Positions 35,945 through 47,852 of a stretch of 64,000 nucleotides of DNA are shown piece after piece; the first letter of the stretch is position 1, and each line of letters opens with the position of its first letter. The notes beneath the pieces are model-generated. The model was not told the origin of the DNA and did no database searches. It saw only the letters and a list, made by a program, of their open reading frames with translations. The DNA is taken from NCBI GenBank assembly GCA_944470555.2, contig OX104127.1, forward strand, positions 145,615,787 through 145,679,786. Direction: 5' to 3'. Position numbers and translations under genes: made by a program. Source of the stretch: Heterobilharzia americana. Taxonomy: Eukaryota > Platyhelminthes > Trematoda > Strigeidida > Schistosomatidae.

Positions 35945-38290
35945 CAGACGACCCCCATCTTCCTTGTGGCTCCGGTCACATTGCTTCTGTAGGTATGAGT
36001 ACTATTCTCTTCATCCACTACATTTGCACGAAACCAGGAGTTGAGTGACTATCTTTGCTGACAGGCTTCTGACCATGGACCTTGAGAACAAAGTACAGAT
36101 GAGAGAACTGATGATATTATAGGCTTTCGATTTTGCTCAACAGAATGAAAGGTAACTCACGATTACCTGACCTGACAAGGCCAGATAACATTGTACCAGA
36201 TATCGTATCTACACCCTGTTCATTTGTTGTTGTATAGTTAACAGACTATCCTAGTGTTAACTGGGTAGCAAGGTGATCTTAATCAGCATCGTCTTTGTTA
36301 GAGAAGAAGGATCTGTTTTTACCTAGGGTGCGCAACAAGCACGCCGCATCCAGATACACAGAAGTGGATGAAAGCGTGACCTCCAGCATCTGTATCGGCC
36401 TCACAGAGGGCACTTAGTTTTGGTTTTGTATTTGGCGGATATCTGATATCTATAGGAGGGTTCGGTAGACCTGTTGCGCACCCGTATCTGTCGGCACTAC
36501 TTATTCTCTTGGAGCCTGAAAGTTGCGAATATCTCCCAGGACACTGCGAAAAAGCAATGACTGGCAATTCACAGCCAATAGCTTCAGCAAACCCATCAGC
36601 TGTTTGGCCGATGCTGCAGCTGATAAGTACTTAAGGGATAAGAATTATTGTTTTCTCGGTCCGTGGCGAATTTTGTTCCTCGTCGCACTTCTCATACGCA
36701 CCCACACCACGTTGCAAGTCACATCGGAAATGACTGGTGCAGTGTCGGATTCGAGGATGTTTAGCGGTGAGCTAACGTCACACAGCTGTTCGAACTTCCT
36801 TCCCTCATGTCCCTATGGTGATGCAACTATAAGTGCTCTGAAATTCGCGTTTCCCTCTTGTAAAAGGTATGTCACGTAGTTGTGGGGTGTATTTGCGATC
36901 TCGTTACTCACGAAGCTTAGCCCAGTACATTGTACACTGTGGTGGAGCCGCTATTCGTAAATGTCGCTTCCAGGAGGGCCTTTTGAGTCTTTTTGGATCG
37001 GTATGTTCCTTGTGCATACGCCTTCTCGAGTTGGGCTACGTGAGCGCATTGGCTTGTCAGAAGCTTACTGAGTGGCCAATATTCCAGCGAGAGTGCTGAA
37101 ACCTTCAGCAAAGTGCCGAATTTTCATTTTGAGGATTTCTAAGGACAAGCATTGTGTGTTTGAGTTAAGTCATACGCCCAACAGTACGTTTGCGTTGCAA
37201 CTGGTGATGTAAGTTTAATTAATAAAAAAAAACATGATGCTTCTATCACGATCCATATTTGCTACCAAATTTAGCATTAAATGTTGGTCCTGCACATTTA
37301 CTATCATTACCATCAGCGCAAAATGGGCTAGCCAGCGCTGACCTAGAGGTGCAGCTTATGCAAATAACTGGGTTATTAGCTGGTCCATTTGTAGTGTTTC
37401 AAAGCGAATCTACGCTCAGTGCTCCTAAAACCGGAGTATTATTACCACACCACCCTTCGGATAATTGTATTCATGCTGTTTTACCCATATCTAGTCGGAA
37501 AAGTGTGGTACGTTACGCTACTTGAAAACCTGAGCGGTCCTATGGCGAGGTTGATGGCAAAACTTCATCACCGTCGTTAATGACGTTAAAATGCGGCACA
37601 ACTCTGAATGTGCCCAGTCTTTCATTTGGCACTTGAATAGGTCTTCTCTGTATAGTCGCTTCTTAAATGATCTTATCTCTTTACAGTCGATATGGACTAC
37701 TTGTGACTCGACTCGAATGGTTGCAAGCAGCGCCGGAAAATAAGGCCAGCGCCCAGTCTATCGCTGGGCCCATCAGGATTACATGCGATAAGTAACTTGG
37801 GGTCGCGGCTCTCCTTGAAAAGCGACAGCGAGGTTCGTTGTATTTGCTGTGTTACAGTTCAGACCTCTCTGAGCAAACACTAATCCATCCCTCATTCATT
37901 CTAATAACAGCTTCCAGGGATGTTTGCATGGTTTTTCGCAGGAATGTTAGCTATTCGGCCCCAGAGCAGGGTTGTGAGCTTTACTGTCAGTGAACTCACT
38001 GCTCCTGCCATCCTCGCTAGCAGTTCGGTCATTACGAAGCACCTCCTGGCAGCCCTCTTAGTGGGGATGGGTATTTTTTCTAGGTTGCAGGACCAAAAGT
38101 AGATACCAGGTGGGCCAGGGACTAATCATACTGAACTCTGATCACCTTACAGCCGGGGCCTCAACGCGACCTCGCCTCAGTCAGAATATGTTGCATGGTT
38201 CTAAAAGGACCCTTGAAGTGATCGGCAAGAAAAGTTGTCACAAAAGTGGTTCTCTAGTAATGACCGTTACCGACGATCTTTGAATAAATG
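35945..38290. other. Unassigned stretch with several 60-118-codon frames
   Basis: Includes plus frames 36523-36879 and 37259-37525 and minus frames 36567-36319 and 37111-36917. A minus-strand reading near 36900-36700 has basic, Lys/Arg-rich pieces that could be a decayed ORF1 of copy J, but no domain is convincing. A run of nine A's lies at about 37224. I name no gene here. Confidence 0.4.
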
Positions 38291-38299
38291 GAGGCAGGA

Positions 38300-41200
38300 A
38301 AGAAACCACCACAGTCATGGACTGCCTCCATGTTGGCATGCTACTGGAGAAGGCCGCCTCGGGGATGAATTTGAATCTCGCATCTGACAAGCGCCAAAAG
38401 AAAGGTCCGAAGAAATGCAGGGAGGTTGTGGTGGTTAAAGGTAAAACCTTCGGAGACAGTCGCAAGCTTGGTAGAGCAACCTTTCCTATCCAGCGCAACG
38501 GCAAGCAGAATCGTAAACTGACCATTTCCCTTGCCGCCCGAATAGGGAGGCGATTCGAAAAAAGACCTTGGTGGCACTGCCTCAAGGGGGTGGCAGAAGC
38601 AACCTGAATTTAATCATCAACCTCGGTCAGTATCTAAGGTAACTCCAAGAGTTGAAACCTCAGATCCTGAGAGTCACTCACAAAAAACTAATCAGAAATT
38701 TAAGTCCGCACCCACGGGGAAGACTGAACTCCAAGAGGAAGGCTACAGCACTTACCTTAGGTCACTCACTCTCTCTGACGGTAGAGAAACTGGCCCTTCC
38801 TTATTGAAAAGCATGATCATAGTCAACGAAAGATTGCTTGTAAACTTTTAGGAACTCCTCCCGCAGGCCACCTCCACAACGCCTAATGAGTGGCAGGCCT
38901 ACACCCCCTTAAAAGTCTCTCCAAGGCCCTTGGGAGTACCCGCCAGTCCGAATACATCCCTTCAAAAGATCACTGGTTAGGGAAGCGAAAACTGTCGGCC
39001 TTTAGGATCAGGCCAGGAAGCCCCCGGCCAGTGAGGGAGTTTCCTCGCAGTAGCAGGAAAATTTACCCCCGAGACGTGTGCCATTGATTCATCATACACT
39101 GGACTCACGAATATTTGGGCATTGATGCTACTGAACTTGTCCGCGGCTTAAATTATTAGAGGTATTTACCGGACAAACTGTAAACCGACTTGAGGGCGGA
39201 AAAAATCAACTGTCTTCCAAGGCCGGCTTACTTCTCATCCATTCGTACCCCTGGGCTGCTCCTAGTAACCCTTGGTTCTCTGGACATGATCAGAACTACT
39301 CCGCAGTCCCAGTGCAATAAATCAGACACCTTTCATGGAGATGTCAAGATAAGTGAGTGCGAACTCAGGGGCTAAATGCATACTGGTGGGGATTCAAACA
39401 CTTGTCGCCGGCCAATCCACATCTAACGATCGAATAGTTGGAAGATGAACAAGAGTTTTAATCGACCTTGTTTCGGATACGGGATCTCGTACTAGTTCTC
39501 AGTCGGGCAGGTCGGTGGGTGCACTATCTCCTGGTTCTGCTTCCTTATCGGCAAAATCCCGTCAAAGTGGACCCTTTAAATGCAAACAACACATTCCCAA
39601 CCCAACCTGCTTTTGGGACTGCCGGTGTTCACGTTTTCATTCGAGGTAACTATGGCTATGTGCGTGACCTACGCTTTTAGGTACTTCAGTTAAGGTTATT
39701 AACTGATGAGAGTAGTCCCAGCCAAACGGCCATTTGTGAAAAGCGGCTAACAAAGAGCATAAAGGACGAGAGACCTCCTTTGGGATTCACCAAACCATTC
39801 TGGAAAGATAGATCGGAGGGTTCAGGAGGCGGTGCTGCTCTTTACCCATGTCCTTCCTGGAAACCTGTAAGACTTGCTGCTGCAGAATTAGTGCTAAAGA
39901 TGTGTCGTGTTGTGGCATCAGGTGCTGTGGGGGTCCCTATTTGACTGAAAGCGTATACCACCCTCGTGGAGCCACTGTTACGTTGCATAAGATGTTGATA
40001 CAGCCCGTTAGAGGAGCCCTGGAACTATACTTTCCACAAGTCCTCGCTGAGGAGGAATTTAGCTTCCCTTAACTCTTTACCCCGAAAGTTCATCTGCTGC
40101 TAGGAGAGATTTTCAGGAATTATTAGTGGAAAACTCCTCGACTGAAGATATCTCTCAGTGTACTCACTGGGGGTTTAACGGTTGGGCGTGCAAACTAGAT
40201 TATATTTTCACAAATCAGTTCGCCAGAAGAGCAAACTTACATATTCTCAGCCGTGTTGGATTGAGCGGCCATGAAGTTATTTCCTACAACCTGCTCCTGG
40301 ACAGCTGTCATTCGATAATTGTAGGAGAACTGATTTTGAGATGGTTTGAACGTTGGACGCCTTTGGTCTTAATAGTGGAACCCGTCTATTGGATGTGAGG
40401 TGGTAAATTCATGTCCATCTCACGGACTGCGGCAAGCTATATTGTGATGAGGCACATCAATGACTTCATATGTGATCTATTTGATAGGAGGTATTTTTTG
40501 TAAACTTTCAAGAATTATTCACCTTATGGTGCCTGCAGACCAGTATTTCCTACATTAAGCCCATTGTATGCGAATAAAAATATCGTTATCATTGCCACCT
40601 AGAAGTTCCCGCTTGCCTAAGTTGCGATAACACACCGGATTCGGATTCCAGATAGAAATTGTTGAAGGGCGAAATCCTTCAAACGATAAGCAATAACACC
40701 GCTCCGATCCCAGAAGAACCCCAGTTTTACTTTTCCCGGTTTAAGTGAAGCACACGCGAACCCATAAGGCGTAAACGTCGTCTTGGAATCAGTGAAGGGT
40801 CATTAATGGCTCTTCTGGCTGGATGAATTAAAAAGACATCCTTAACAGATGTACAACAAGAATCAGAAATGGCAGAGCAAACTACCGGACACAACTTCGC
40901 AGAATCCTGAAGGGGAATCATGAAATACTATGCTCTGTGAGGATACAGGGGAGCAACAGTTCACTTGGTGTGCAAAACCCCGGTAGCTTATGGATTCTCC
41001 ACACCAACTCCGAGGTAAAAACTCACTGAATTGGGAAGTTCAAAACAACTCATGTCGCTCAGGGGGGGCGTGTACTTTTCATACAGGTGTTGCAGGGTTG
41101 TTAAGCCATTTTGGGTTTGGACCCTCTATCATTAAATTAATTCTAAGGAACTTGAATCCGTATAAGTCTTCAGAGGTCAGTCGGACCCACTAAACAGTAC

Positions 41201-42660
41201 CCAAAGGGAGGCCCAAATGTTCTGGGTGCCCACTCGCAAATCCCTTCAGATGCTCGATTATTGCGGGCAAGTTGCCGTCTGATTGAAAATGGGCGGTGGT
41301 CATCCAAATTTAAAAAGATGAAAACAAACCCCTTTCCTATGACTACAGACCAATCTCCTTGATCTCTTCAGTGATAAAGGTTATGAAAACTAATTGATGA
41401 CTGGTTTTGTGATTGCCTTCTTTAGACTTCAGTCTTAAGTGACTGTCAACATGATTTTCACGTCATGTAACACTAAGTTGTTGATACTTCAGAATGGCTG
41501 AACTCTGTTGAGCAGGTAAAGCCCAGTTGCATAGGTTTACTTGAATTTTCCAAGGCCTTTGACAGTGTAAATCATGGTACTCTGTGTGAGAACCTTCAGC
41601 TTATGGGTCCACTCGGAAAATTACTAATTTGGCTTAGAGGCTATTTTTACCTTAGGTTGGAGTCAGTTAGAGTAGCCTCCTCTTTATCTAATTAGTTCCC
41701 TAGGCCGGATGATGTGCATTATGGTTCTATTCTTGGTCCACCACCGTTTTCGCCTGCAACAATAACTTATTAGGGTCCCTTAATTCTCATTCACTGTCAT
41801 ATGCTGATGATCCGCAGATTTGGAAAGAAATACGGATGCCAACGGGTATTTCAGTCTACCAAGAGGATATTACTAAAATCTCAAATTGGACTGCAGAAAA
41901 CCTTCTTCCTCTGAGCTCGAAGAAGTACAAGAAAGTGATTGCTGACAAAAATGACGATAGTTCCAGATCTTATGCGCCCGGTGAAGTAAATATCTGTCAC
42001 TCAAACACTGAAAAGGTTCTGTAAGTTACTTAAAGTGGCACACTCGGAGCCTCAGCCCACCGCTACTTTGCAGCCAACGAGGTCTATAGAGTCTCGGGGT
42101 TTCTTTCGCAGGCTCGAAAGAGTATAACTGTGATTCTTTTCAACTTAGCGTATGGACCCTGCATTCTTCCCCACCTTTAAGAAAATCGGCTCCTGATGTT
42201 CCCGCACTCCAAAAAGGAAATAGCCATCTTAGAACGGGTTCAGAGAAGGGCCAGGGAGAAAGCGGTTAGGTTGCGGTACAAACTTCATCTGGAGTGATTA
42301 GTTGCTCTTAGGCTTCATCCAGTACGAACCCGAGGAATCAGAGGGAGTGCGACCATGACGCACAGTATTCCCCGGAATCCCCTTCATTTGAAGAGACTCC
42401 TCTTAAGCTTTAATCACAAACACAAACCTGGGGGTCTTCCGTCAAGAGTACAGTAAGGAAGAACACGCACAAAGATCTGCGCTATTTTATTTGTAGTTAG
42501 AGTTTGAATACTATGGAACCCCCTTCCTTCAGAAGCTATTGCAGCCTCATCCACTGAGGTTGGATGCACATCTAGAGTCTTTCGGTACCGATGGGCTGTA
42601 TTCAGCGGGCTTTCCATCATCCACGGAGCAGAAAAAGTAATGCTACCCTGAGACCACATT
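38300..42660 (+). mobile_element. CR1-type LINE, plus strand (copy K)
   Basis: The endonuclease (about 39600-40330), RT (41240-42020) and RT C-terminus (42060-42650) are in order on the plus strand. Upstream, 38317-38607 and 38890-39087 are basic open frames (KRQKKGPKKCREVVVVKGK; GSPRPVREFPRSSRKIYPRDVCH) that look like ORF1 remnants; this part is tentative. The element is full of frame changes. The left edge is not defined. Confidence 0.7.
39590..42650 (+). pseudogene. ORF2 of copy K: endonuclease and RT
   Basis: Endonuclease: frame 39848-40072 has GGPYLTESVYHPRGATVT (residues 28-45) and AEEEFSFP at 67-74 where AGDFNFP is expected. The frame 40126-40398 has CKLDYIFTN and LSGHEVISYNL (SDH replaced by SGH). 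RT: YDYRPISLISSVIKVM near 41345, LLEFSKAFDSVNHGTL near 41545 (motif A), and catalytic YADD at 41800-41811 followed by PQIWKEI. The C-terminus has ERVQRRAREKAVRLRYKLH near 42240, then HKPGGLPSRVQ and VRVWNTMEPPS. Both endonuclease boxes are mutated, so target cutting was lost. Multiple stops confirm a pseudogene. Confidence 0.8.
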
Positions 42661-43265
42661 CAGGTGATAGGCGATCTATCATCTCTATTCCTTCGGGTTT
42701 TTTGGAACCAGGGGGACACTTGTGATCGTTTCAGACCTGGAACGTACTCTAACAGGATGGACGGAGAATTCGAGGGGCCACCACTCACTTATTCTACAGC
42801 ACGACGTTTGGAGTCTGAACTACGGCTAAAAACCCGCCGGAAAGGGCGACTATCCCATGAAACGTTGGGAATGGCTTGTGGGAACCAACTGACACATAGC
42901 AGATCACGAGGTAGGCGCTGGATGTTGGGCCGAGGGCTTTCGTATCCGTCTGTATGCAACCAGGTGCCCCCACTCCTGAACCCCCGATGGAGCTGTATAG
43001 TGCTCATATACTACCTCACTCGGAGGTTCACAACGCCATGTGGCCACCATACCCGGGGAGGGACGTCAACATCCTGCAGAGAGTCTGGAGGCGAGTGACA
43101 TATGGTGTTGTGGGAACGCTGCAAAAACACCCGTGAGGATAGGCTGGAAGACCGTGGGCACTGTTCTTTCATCCAGGACAGGTCACGTTGCTACTTGATA
43201 ACAGCTCATACAAATGCTAAGTCATCGGGGTCATCCAAACAGTGGGATCCTACTGAACAGGAAAA
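42661..43265. other. GC-richer stretch, possible 5' UTR of copy L
   Basis: Between the end of copy K and the 303-codon frame. The 144-codon plus frame 42664-43098 is rich in Arg, Gly and Pro and overlaps a frame on the other strand, as chance frames in GC-rich DNA do. No domain is recognised. A LINE 5' UTR would fit the position (inference). Confidence 0.4.
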
Positions 43266-44177
43266 ATGGTAGCCCTTGTGTCAACCCAAGTAGAACAGTT
43301 CACGAAAGGCCGAAAACCTGTGTGGGTCCAAAGTGTTTCCCTCTATGAGCCTGTGGTGACTGTAAAACATTGCCCGCAGATGTTGTTACCGCCCTGTCTG
43401 CTGACATCTACGCAGCAAATCACGGTTCGCTCTCATTCAGCTGGGATATGGACTCGATTGATAAAACTTACTAACACCCCACAACTCAGCATAGTCAACC
43501 CTATTTTGAATGTCTTGTACAGCTACTATCGTGGCAAACGTGATGCAACCTTATACTTTTCTGTAAAACGCCTCCTCCAGTTACCACTCCCCGCTATCAG
43601 CATTACTCCTCCAGTTACCACTGAAGAACTCATAAATGCAACAGGGAGCATAAGAAATGCAGGCTCCATACCACCAACATGCATAAATATAGTATCCACA
43701 GACCTAGATGACAACCCAGGTCTTAATGATGGACTGCAAAAATCCCAAGGCAGTCAATCTGATCACATCAGACAGGCAAACCAGTCTGTGCAACCCACCT
43801 CTTCCGCTGCGTTGCTAAATCCAGTATCCAAACGCGAAACGTCGTGGGGGTCTAAATGTTTTAACAACAAACAATGCAACCCAGAGAAATCGAGAACCCC
43901 CGGTCACCCGGTGGCATGTAGCTCAATGAACCTCTCTCTCAAGTTGGTTCACTCCCATACAAAGACACTTATAAAAACACTCCTCGCCCAGAATCAGGAA
44001 GCCAAACGATCTCAGCCAGCAAGGATACGGTTCGGCTGTTCATTTGTGAGGGCCCAAGTAAGGCACACAGCCACAGACAGCCTAGGCCGCCCAAACTGGG
44101 AAATACGGCTTCAAGAAATAAAGATGAGTTTTTTCGTCACATTCCACCGTACGGTTTACGTCAGCCCAGGAATATAA
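43266..44177 (+). CDS. 303-codon open frame, probable ORF1 of a LINE (copy L)
   Basis: Uninterrupted for 303 codons in a region where most coding relics are broken. The N-terminal half has no clear fold. The middle (residues about 105-180) is rich in Ser, Thr, Asn and Gln. The C-terminal part has basic stretches (SKRETSWGSKCFNNKQC; NQEAKRSQPARIRFGC). No zinc knuckle, RRM or PHD pattern is obvious. It lies about 900 bases upstream of an endonuclease on the same strand, the position of ORF1 in a two-ORF LINE. A chance frame of this length is possible but unlikely at this base composition. Alternatives are a host exon or a gene of another repeat. Confidence 0.4.
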   Translation: MVALVSTQVEQFTKGRKPVWVQSVSLYEPVVTVKHCPQMLLPPCLLTSTQQITVRSHSAGIWTRLIKLTNTPQLSIVNPILNVLYSYYRGKRDATLYFSVKRLLQLPLPAISITPPVTTEELINATGSIRNAGSIPPTCINIVSTDLDDNPGLNDGLQKSQGSQSDHIRQANQSVQPTSSAALLNPVSKRETSWGSKCFNNKQCNPEKSRTPGHPVACSSMNLSLKLVHSHTKTLIKTLLAQNQEAKRSQPARIRFGCSFVRAQVRHTATDSLGRPNWEIRLQEIKMSFFVTFHRTVYVSPGI

Positions 44178-45060
44178 CTCCAGTGAACCACAGCCATACT
44201 TTAGTTCACAACCCAACGTGAATGGACCAAAAATTATTTCCCTGAGTGTTCAGAACAAAGGACCTAATACCTACCCTGGCTATGACATAAAAGCTAGCGT
44301 AGGTAACACCTATCCAGCTTTCTGTGAAGAATCTACGCTCTGGAACCCACGGAGAATCCATCATTTTTCGGTCTCCGCAAAGTAATAACGCCTCTGGCCG
44401 TGCGGATGATGACATACTGCAGTCAGCTGCTAGCAGCTACAGCTAGAAGCCAACTCAGTGGCAGAAATACTATAGTGACACCCTCCCATCTCCCAGGCCA
44501 GTAAATGATCGGTCATTGTCTGAGGCAACAGTGGGTAGTCCTGCATGCAGCACTTAGAAACTTGCCTACCTCCTGAAATTTCCCACCCCACATCCCGTTG
44601 ACTCAAACGATGACCACGAAAAAACACTTATCCGATTTTAATAGCAGTGGTAATAATAATAACGTATTTCACACAACATAAGTTACATGAAAACAAACCA
44701 GTTTACAGGTTTGACCATTTTGGCAATGTGGACTGACTGTTATGTACAGTATGAAGCTAAGCAAAGGACACCGTTCTCTCCGGTACATAAAAGGTGCGTC
44801 TAGAGTAAGAGCGCTAATGCTTTGCAGACAGCAAAGAATGAACCAGATAAACACCGGCATGATTGTTCATCATACTGGAGCAAGCTCAGTTCGAAAGTAG
44901 GTAGTATTCTGCTATTATTTGAATCTTCCAATATTCTTGAAGGTAGGGCGGGTAGTACAGTCGTGGCCTAGGGCTTTATGCTTTCGTCATAAGGTCTAGA
45001 TGGCGTAGTGCATGCTGACCAATTGGTCTCCTAGGATTCCATGTGGATGAAGGACTGGTT
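44178..45060. other. Stretch between the 303-codon frame and the endonuclease
   Basis: No conserved domain. The plus strand may continue ORF1 of copy L in other frames near 44180-44420 (for example a PKIISLSVQNKGPNTYP reading). An AATAATAATAA run lies at 44650-44662. The minus frames of 60-69 codons look incidental. Confidence 0.35.
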
Positions 45061-45079
45061 GGGTAAACCTGAAAAAGGA

Positions 45080-45842
45080 ATAACAAATGCGAGCAGCAGA
45101 AGAAATTCAAGCCCTTTTATGGTCCCGTCAGAATTTTCTGTTCTTCTGTTTAACTTGCGATCAATTTGCAATGAGCTAAATTACTTAAACTCTAGCTTTC
45201 TTGATCAAATCATGCTGCATTTTAATCAATGGAACTTGGTGTACCTCAGATACCTCAGGCCTCAGGCTCACGTTAGATAGCTACAACTTATATCTCAATG
45301 ACCACAGTGCTTATAAAAGTGGAGGTTGAATTGTCTATGTTCGCTCGGATTTTTCATCTTCGAACGCCTTCCTGTCAGGTTAGAACCTCTTGGGTGAGGC
45401 AGTATTCGTGAATATTAACAATTGCCAACACTACAAAATTACCGTTGGTTGCCTGTATGGGTCATCTCACGCCGGACCTGCCGTTGACGAACATATCAAC
45501 GAAATATTCAAGCTGCTGTTATCTCTACAAACTTTTGTAGTGGTAGGTGGTACTTTTAATATGCCAGGCGCCATGTGGGAGGCACTGCAAGGACCATCTG
45601 GTTTCAAATCATATTTTCAAACCTTAGAAACCAGTGGATGGGTTCAGGTTGTTAATAGCCGTACTGTGCGAAACAGTATACTTGACCCGATTCTTTTAAA
45701 CAACGCACCAACATCCACCATGCATACTAGCAGCGGATTCCCGGAAAGTGACCACAAGGTTGTAGCCTGTCAACCCTTAGCACCACGTAGGTTCAATCCC
45801 ACATTACTGAGGCCCACAACACTTTCGCAAAAGTTCTGTTGA
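45080..45842 (+). pseudogene. LINE endonuclease (copy L)
   Basis: Apurinic-type endonuclease that would nick the target. The frame 45041-45280 has FSVLLFNLRSICNELNYL, the start of the domain. A shifted frame then reads YNLYLNDHSAYK and IVYVRSDFSSSNAF. The open frame 45390-45842 (150 aa) carries GCLYGSSHAG, VVGGTFNMPGAMWE (residues 51-64; consensus VxGDFNMPG, with D replaced by T), TSGWVQVV and SDHKVV (120-125). RT should follow but only LRSSKDLHPYHIRAKTEE-like basic sequence up to 46145 is seen. The RT is therefore deleted, or the copy is cut at about 46150. Confidence 0.75.
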
Positions 45843-47229
45843 CGTCGACTGGCCGAGCTCTTAATACTTGATACGCTGTCTAGACTGAGGTGACTTCCTT
45901 TCATCCGATGATCTGAACAACTCTCCCGCAAACTTCCGTCCCAATTTAAACCTTTGTCTCAACTCCGTAGCTCCAAGGATCTACATCCCTATCACATTCG
46001 AGCGAAAACTGAGGAAACTCAGAAAACACTTTTCTGGATGCTAGTTACTGTCCCTAGCCTTAGTGCTGCAATAGTGCAGCCCTCTTTACCCACCCCCCCC
46101 GCAACCAAAAGGCATTCCACCAACCAATCCCTCTTCTCTTTCTAAGAAGCCAGGAGTCTTTGTAATTTACAATAGTGCAGGTTGGTTTTGCATCATAAAT
46201 CAGGCTTGACCATGCATTAGTGGAGGTATGGTGGTCATAAGTGTGGCTGATGTGTGGTACGTGCCAAGGAACGAGTGAGTCAGTAACGTATGCACGGTCT
46301 CAGCCAGCTGACAGTAAGCTGGAACTATCCCCATAACCATCAACTCTGGTGAGTGTAACGCAAAAATATTCAAAAACTCAGGGTGAAAATGTGCGGAGAT
46401 GGTAACAACCAACCAATAGGAATGGTGGCAGGGAGACAAACTTGAACCACCCTTGCTTGTATGGCGGTACCTTTATGAAACCCACAGCTCTTGTACTTAT
46501 AACGACAAAATAATCGTAAAAAGAATGAGGTTACCAAAAAATGTCCGCCAGGTCTGCTGGCTCAGCTTACTTCGCACCACCATACTGTCTCTACAGCCTT
46601 GATATGATAACACTATACAGGTAACATCATGATCATCTCTCCTCTATGACCATATAAAGCGCGGTTACCATCTTTGCAAAAATCGTGAATTTTATTTAAA
46701 TGCTCAGAACTTCATTAAACGTTTGTATATAGTTTTTCCTCGCATAAGCGAATACCTGGTCCAGAATACTCTGTTCTCTCTGTCTAACAGTGATATTTTT
46801 GGCTTCAGTCTAGTTTCCTACACTTTCGTATGCACCTTCATCTTCTTCTCCATAGGCGTAACTCTAGACAGTTGGTTTTGGATATTTCTTTAATTAACTT
46901 TTTTGGTCGGTACAGTGAACCTACCTTCATGCATCATGGTTGACATACTTCTGCGTAGTATTTTTGTGCTCCAGTTTGGAATTCTGCCTGCCGCCTGCTT
47001 TTGTTATTCATTTTTCAGGTTTACCCGATCATTCCTTCATCCGTGTGGAATCCTAGTGATCGCATGCCACCAAAACGTTGTGGCGAAAGCGCACAATCCA
47101 AGGTCACGGCAGCATTACCCGACCCGCCTCCAAGAATGTTGGAAGATCCAAACCATAGCCGAATGTTTCCTATTTCGGATCTGAGCTCGCTTGAGTGTGA
47201 CGAATAATTATGTTGGTGTTTAGTTGTTT
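45843..47229. other. Unassigned stretch after copy L
   Basis: After the last copy L frame (45954-46145) no RT or known gene is visible. The 93-codon plus frame 46903-47184 starts MVGTVNLPSCIMVDIL and has a hydrophobic N-terminal half, but no family is recognised. It may belong to the element whose 3' end lies at 47230-47430. Confidence 0.35.
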
Positions 47230-47430
47230 TGTTCCCTGCCGTCTACGGAGCACTAACATTCTTTCCGTAGACGCACTCTTATATGCCATGAACAGCGGTG
47301 TCTAATGTATACCTTGGTATTGTACATAATGGTCAATTCTTATTACCAAAATGATTACACCCGTAAACTGCTTTGTTTTCGTGTAACTTGCGTTGTACGG
47401 AATATATTATTGTTATCATTATTATAACTG
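47230..47430 (+). repeat. Retroelement 3' terminus with TATTATTGTTATCATTATTA tail
   Basis: The stretch 47351-47417 (GTAAACTGCTTTG region to the A/T-rich tail) is about three-quarters identical to 49940-50006, which sits inside the RT of copy N. A sequence found both at the end of one unit and as a short insert elsewhere behaves as the 3' terminus of a mobile element. The tail ATATATTATTGTTATCATTA fits a CR1-type end. The parent element upstream is not identified. Confidence 0.6.
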
Positions 47431-47852
47431 CTTCTATTCCCACGACCGGCCCCCTGATCTCATTAGCTTTTTCTCTTCCTTCCGATTCTATGGTCTTAGT
47501 TTAGTAAGATTCTCCGTCTCACTTGGCATCAACGAATCTACCTACGTTTCTCCTTCTCTTCCGTTCCGCCGCCTTCCACTTTGTCCTTTCCTTGCACTTC
47601 TCCTTTGGTTTCGCCGGGCATCTTTTCTGTCTTCGTTTGAGAAGCGGTCCGAAAAGTTGTCTGGTGGGACGGCATCTGAAGAATCCACATCCGCCACACT
47701 TCTTGGACAAATCATTTACTTCCTAAAGATTTGACCATTACCCAACCGTCTATCGGGCAAATCATAGTCCCGACAGGTGAGCCGGCAAACCTAATGCGGC
47801 AGGATCCACCAAAGACCTAGGACCGACCGCTGAAAAATCAGCTAGTTTACAC

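Noticed and set aside
39695..39720. CTGATGAG followed by A/G-rich sequence, as in hammerhead ribozymes of schistosome Sm-alpha repeats
   Set aside because: The second core strand (GAAA after stem II) and the stems are absent.
42664..43098. 144-codon Arg/Gly/Pro-rich plus frame
   Set aside because: Overlaps a long frame on the other strand, has no domain and sits in GC-rich DNA; treated as incidental.
47519..47710. Lys/Arg-rich minus frame resembling a basic nuclear protein
   Set aside because: It is the antisense reading of a C/T-rich stretch, which always yields Lys/Arg/Glu codons.
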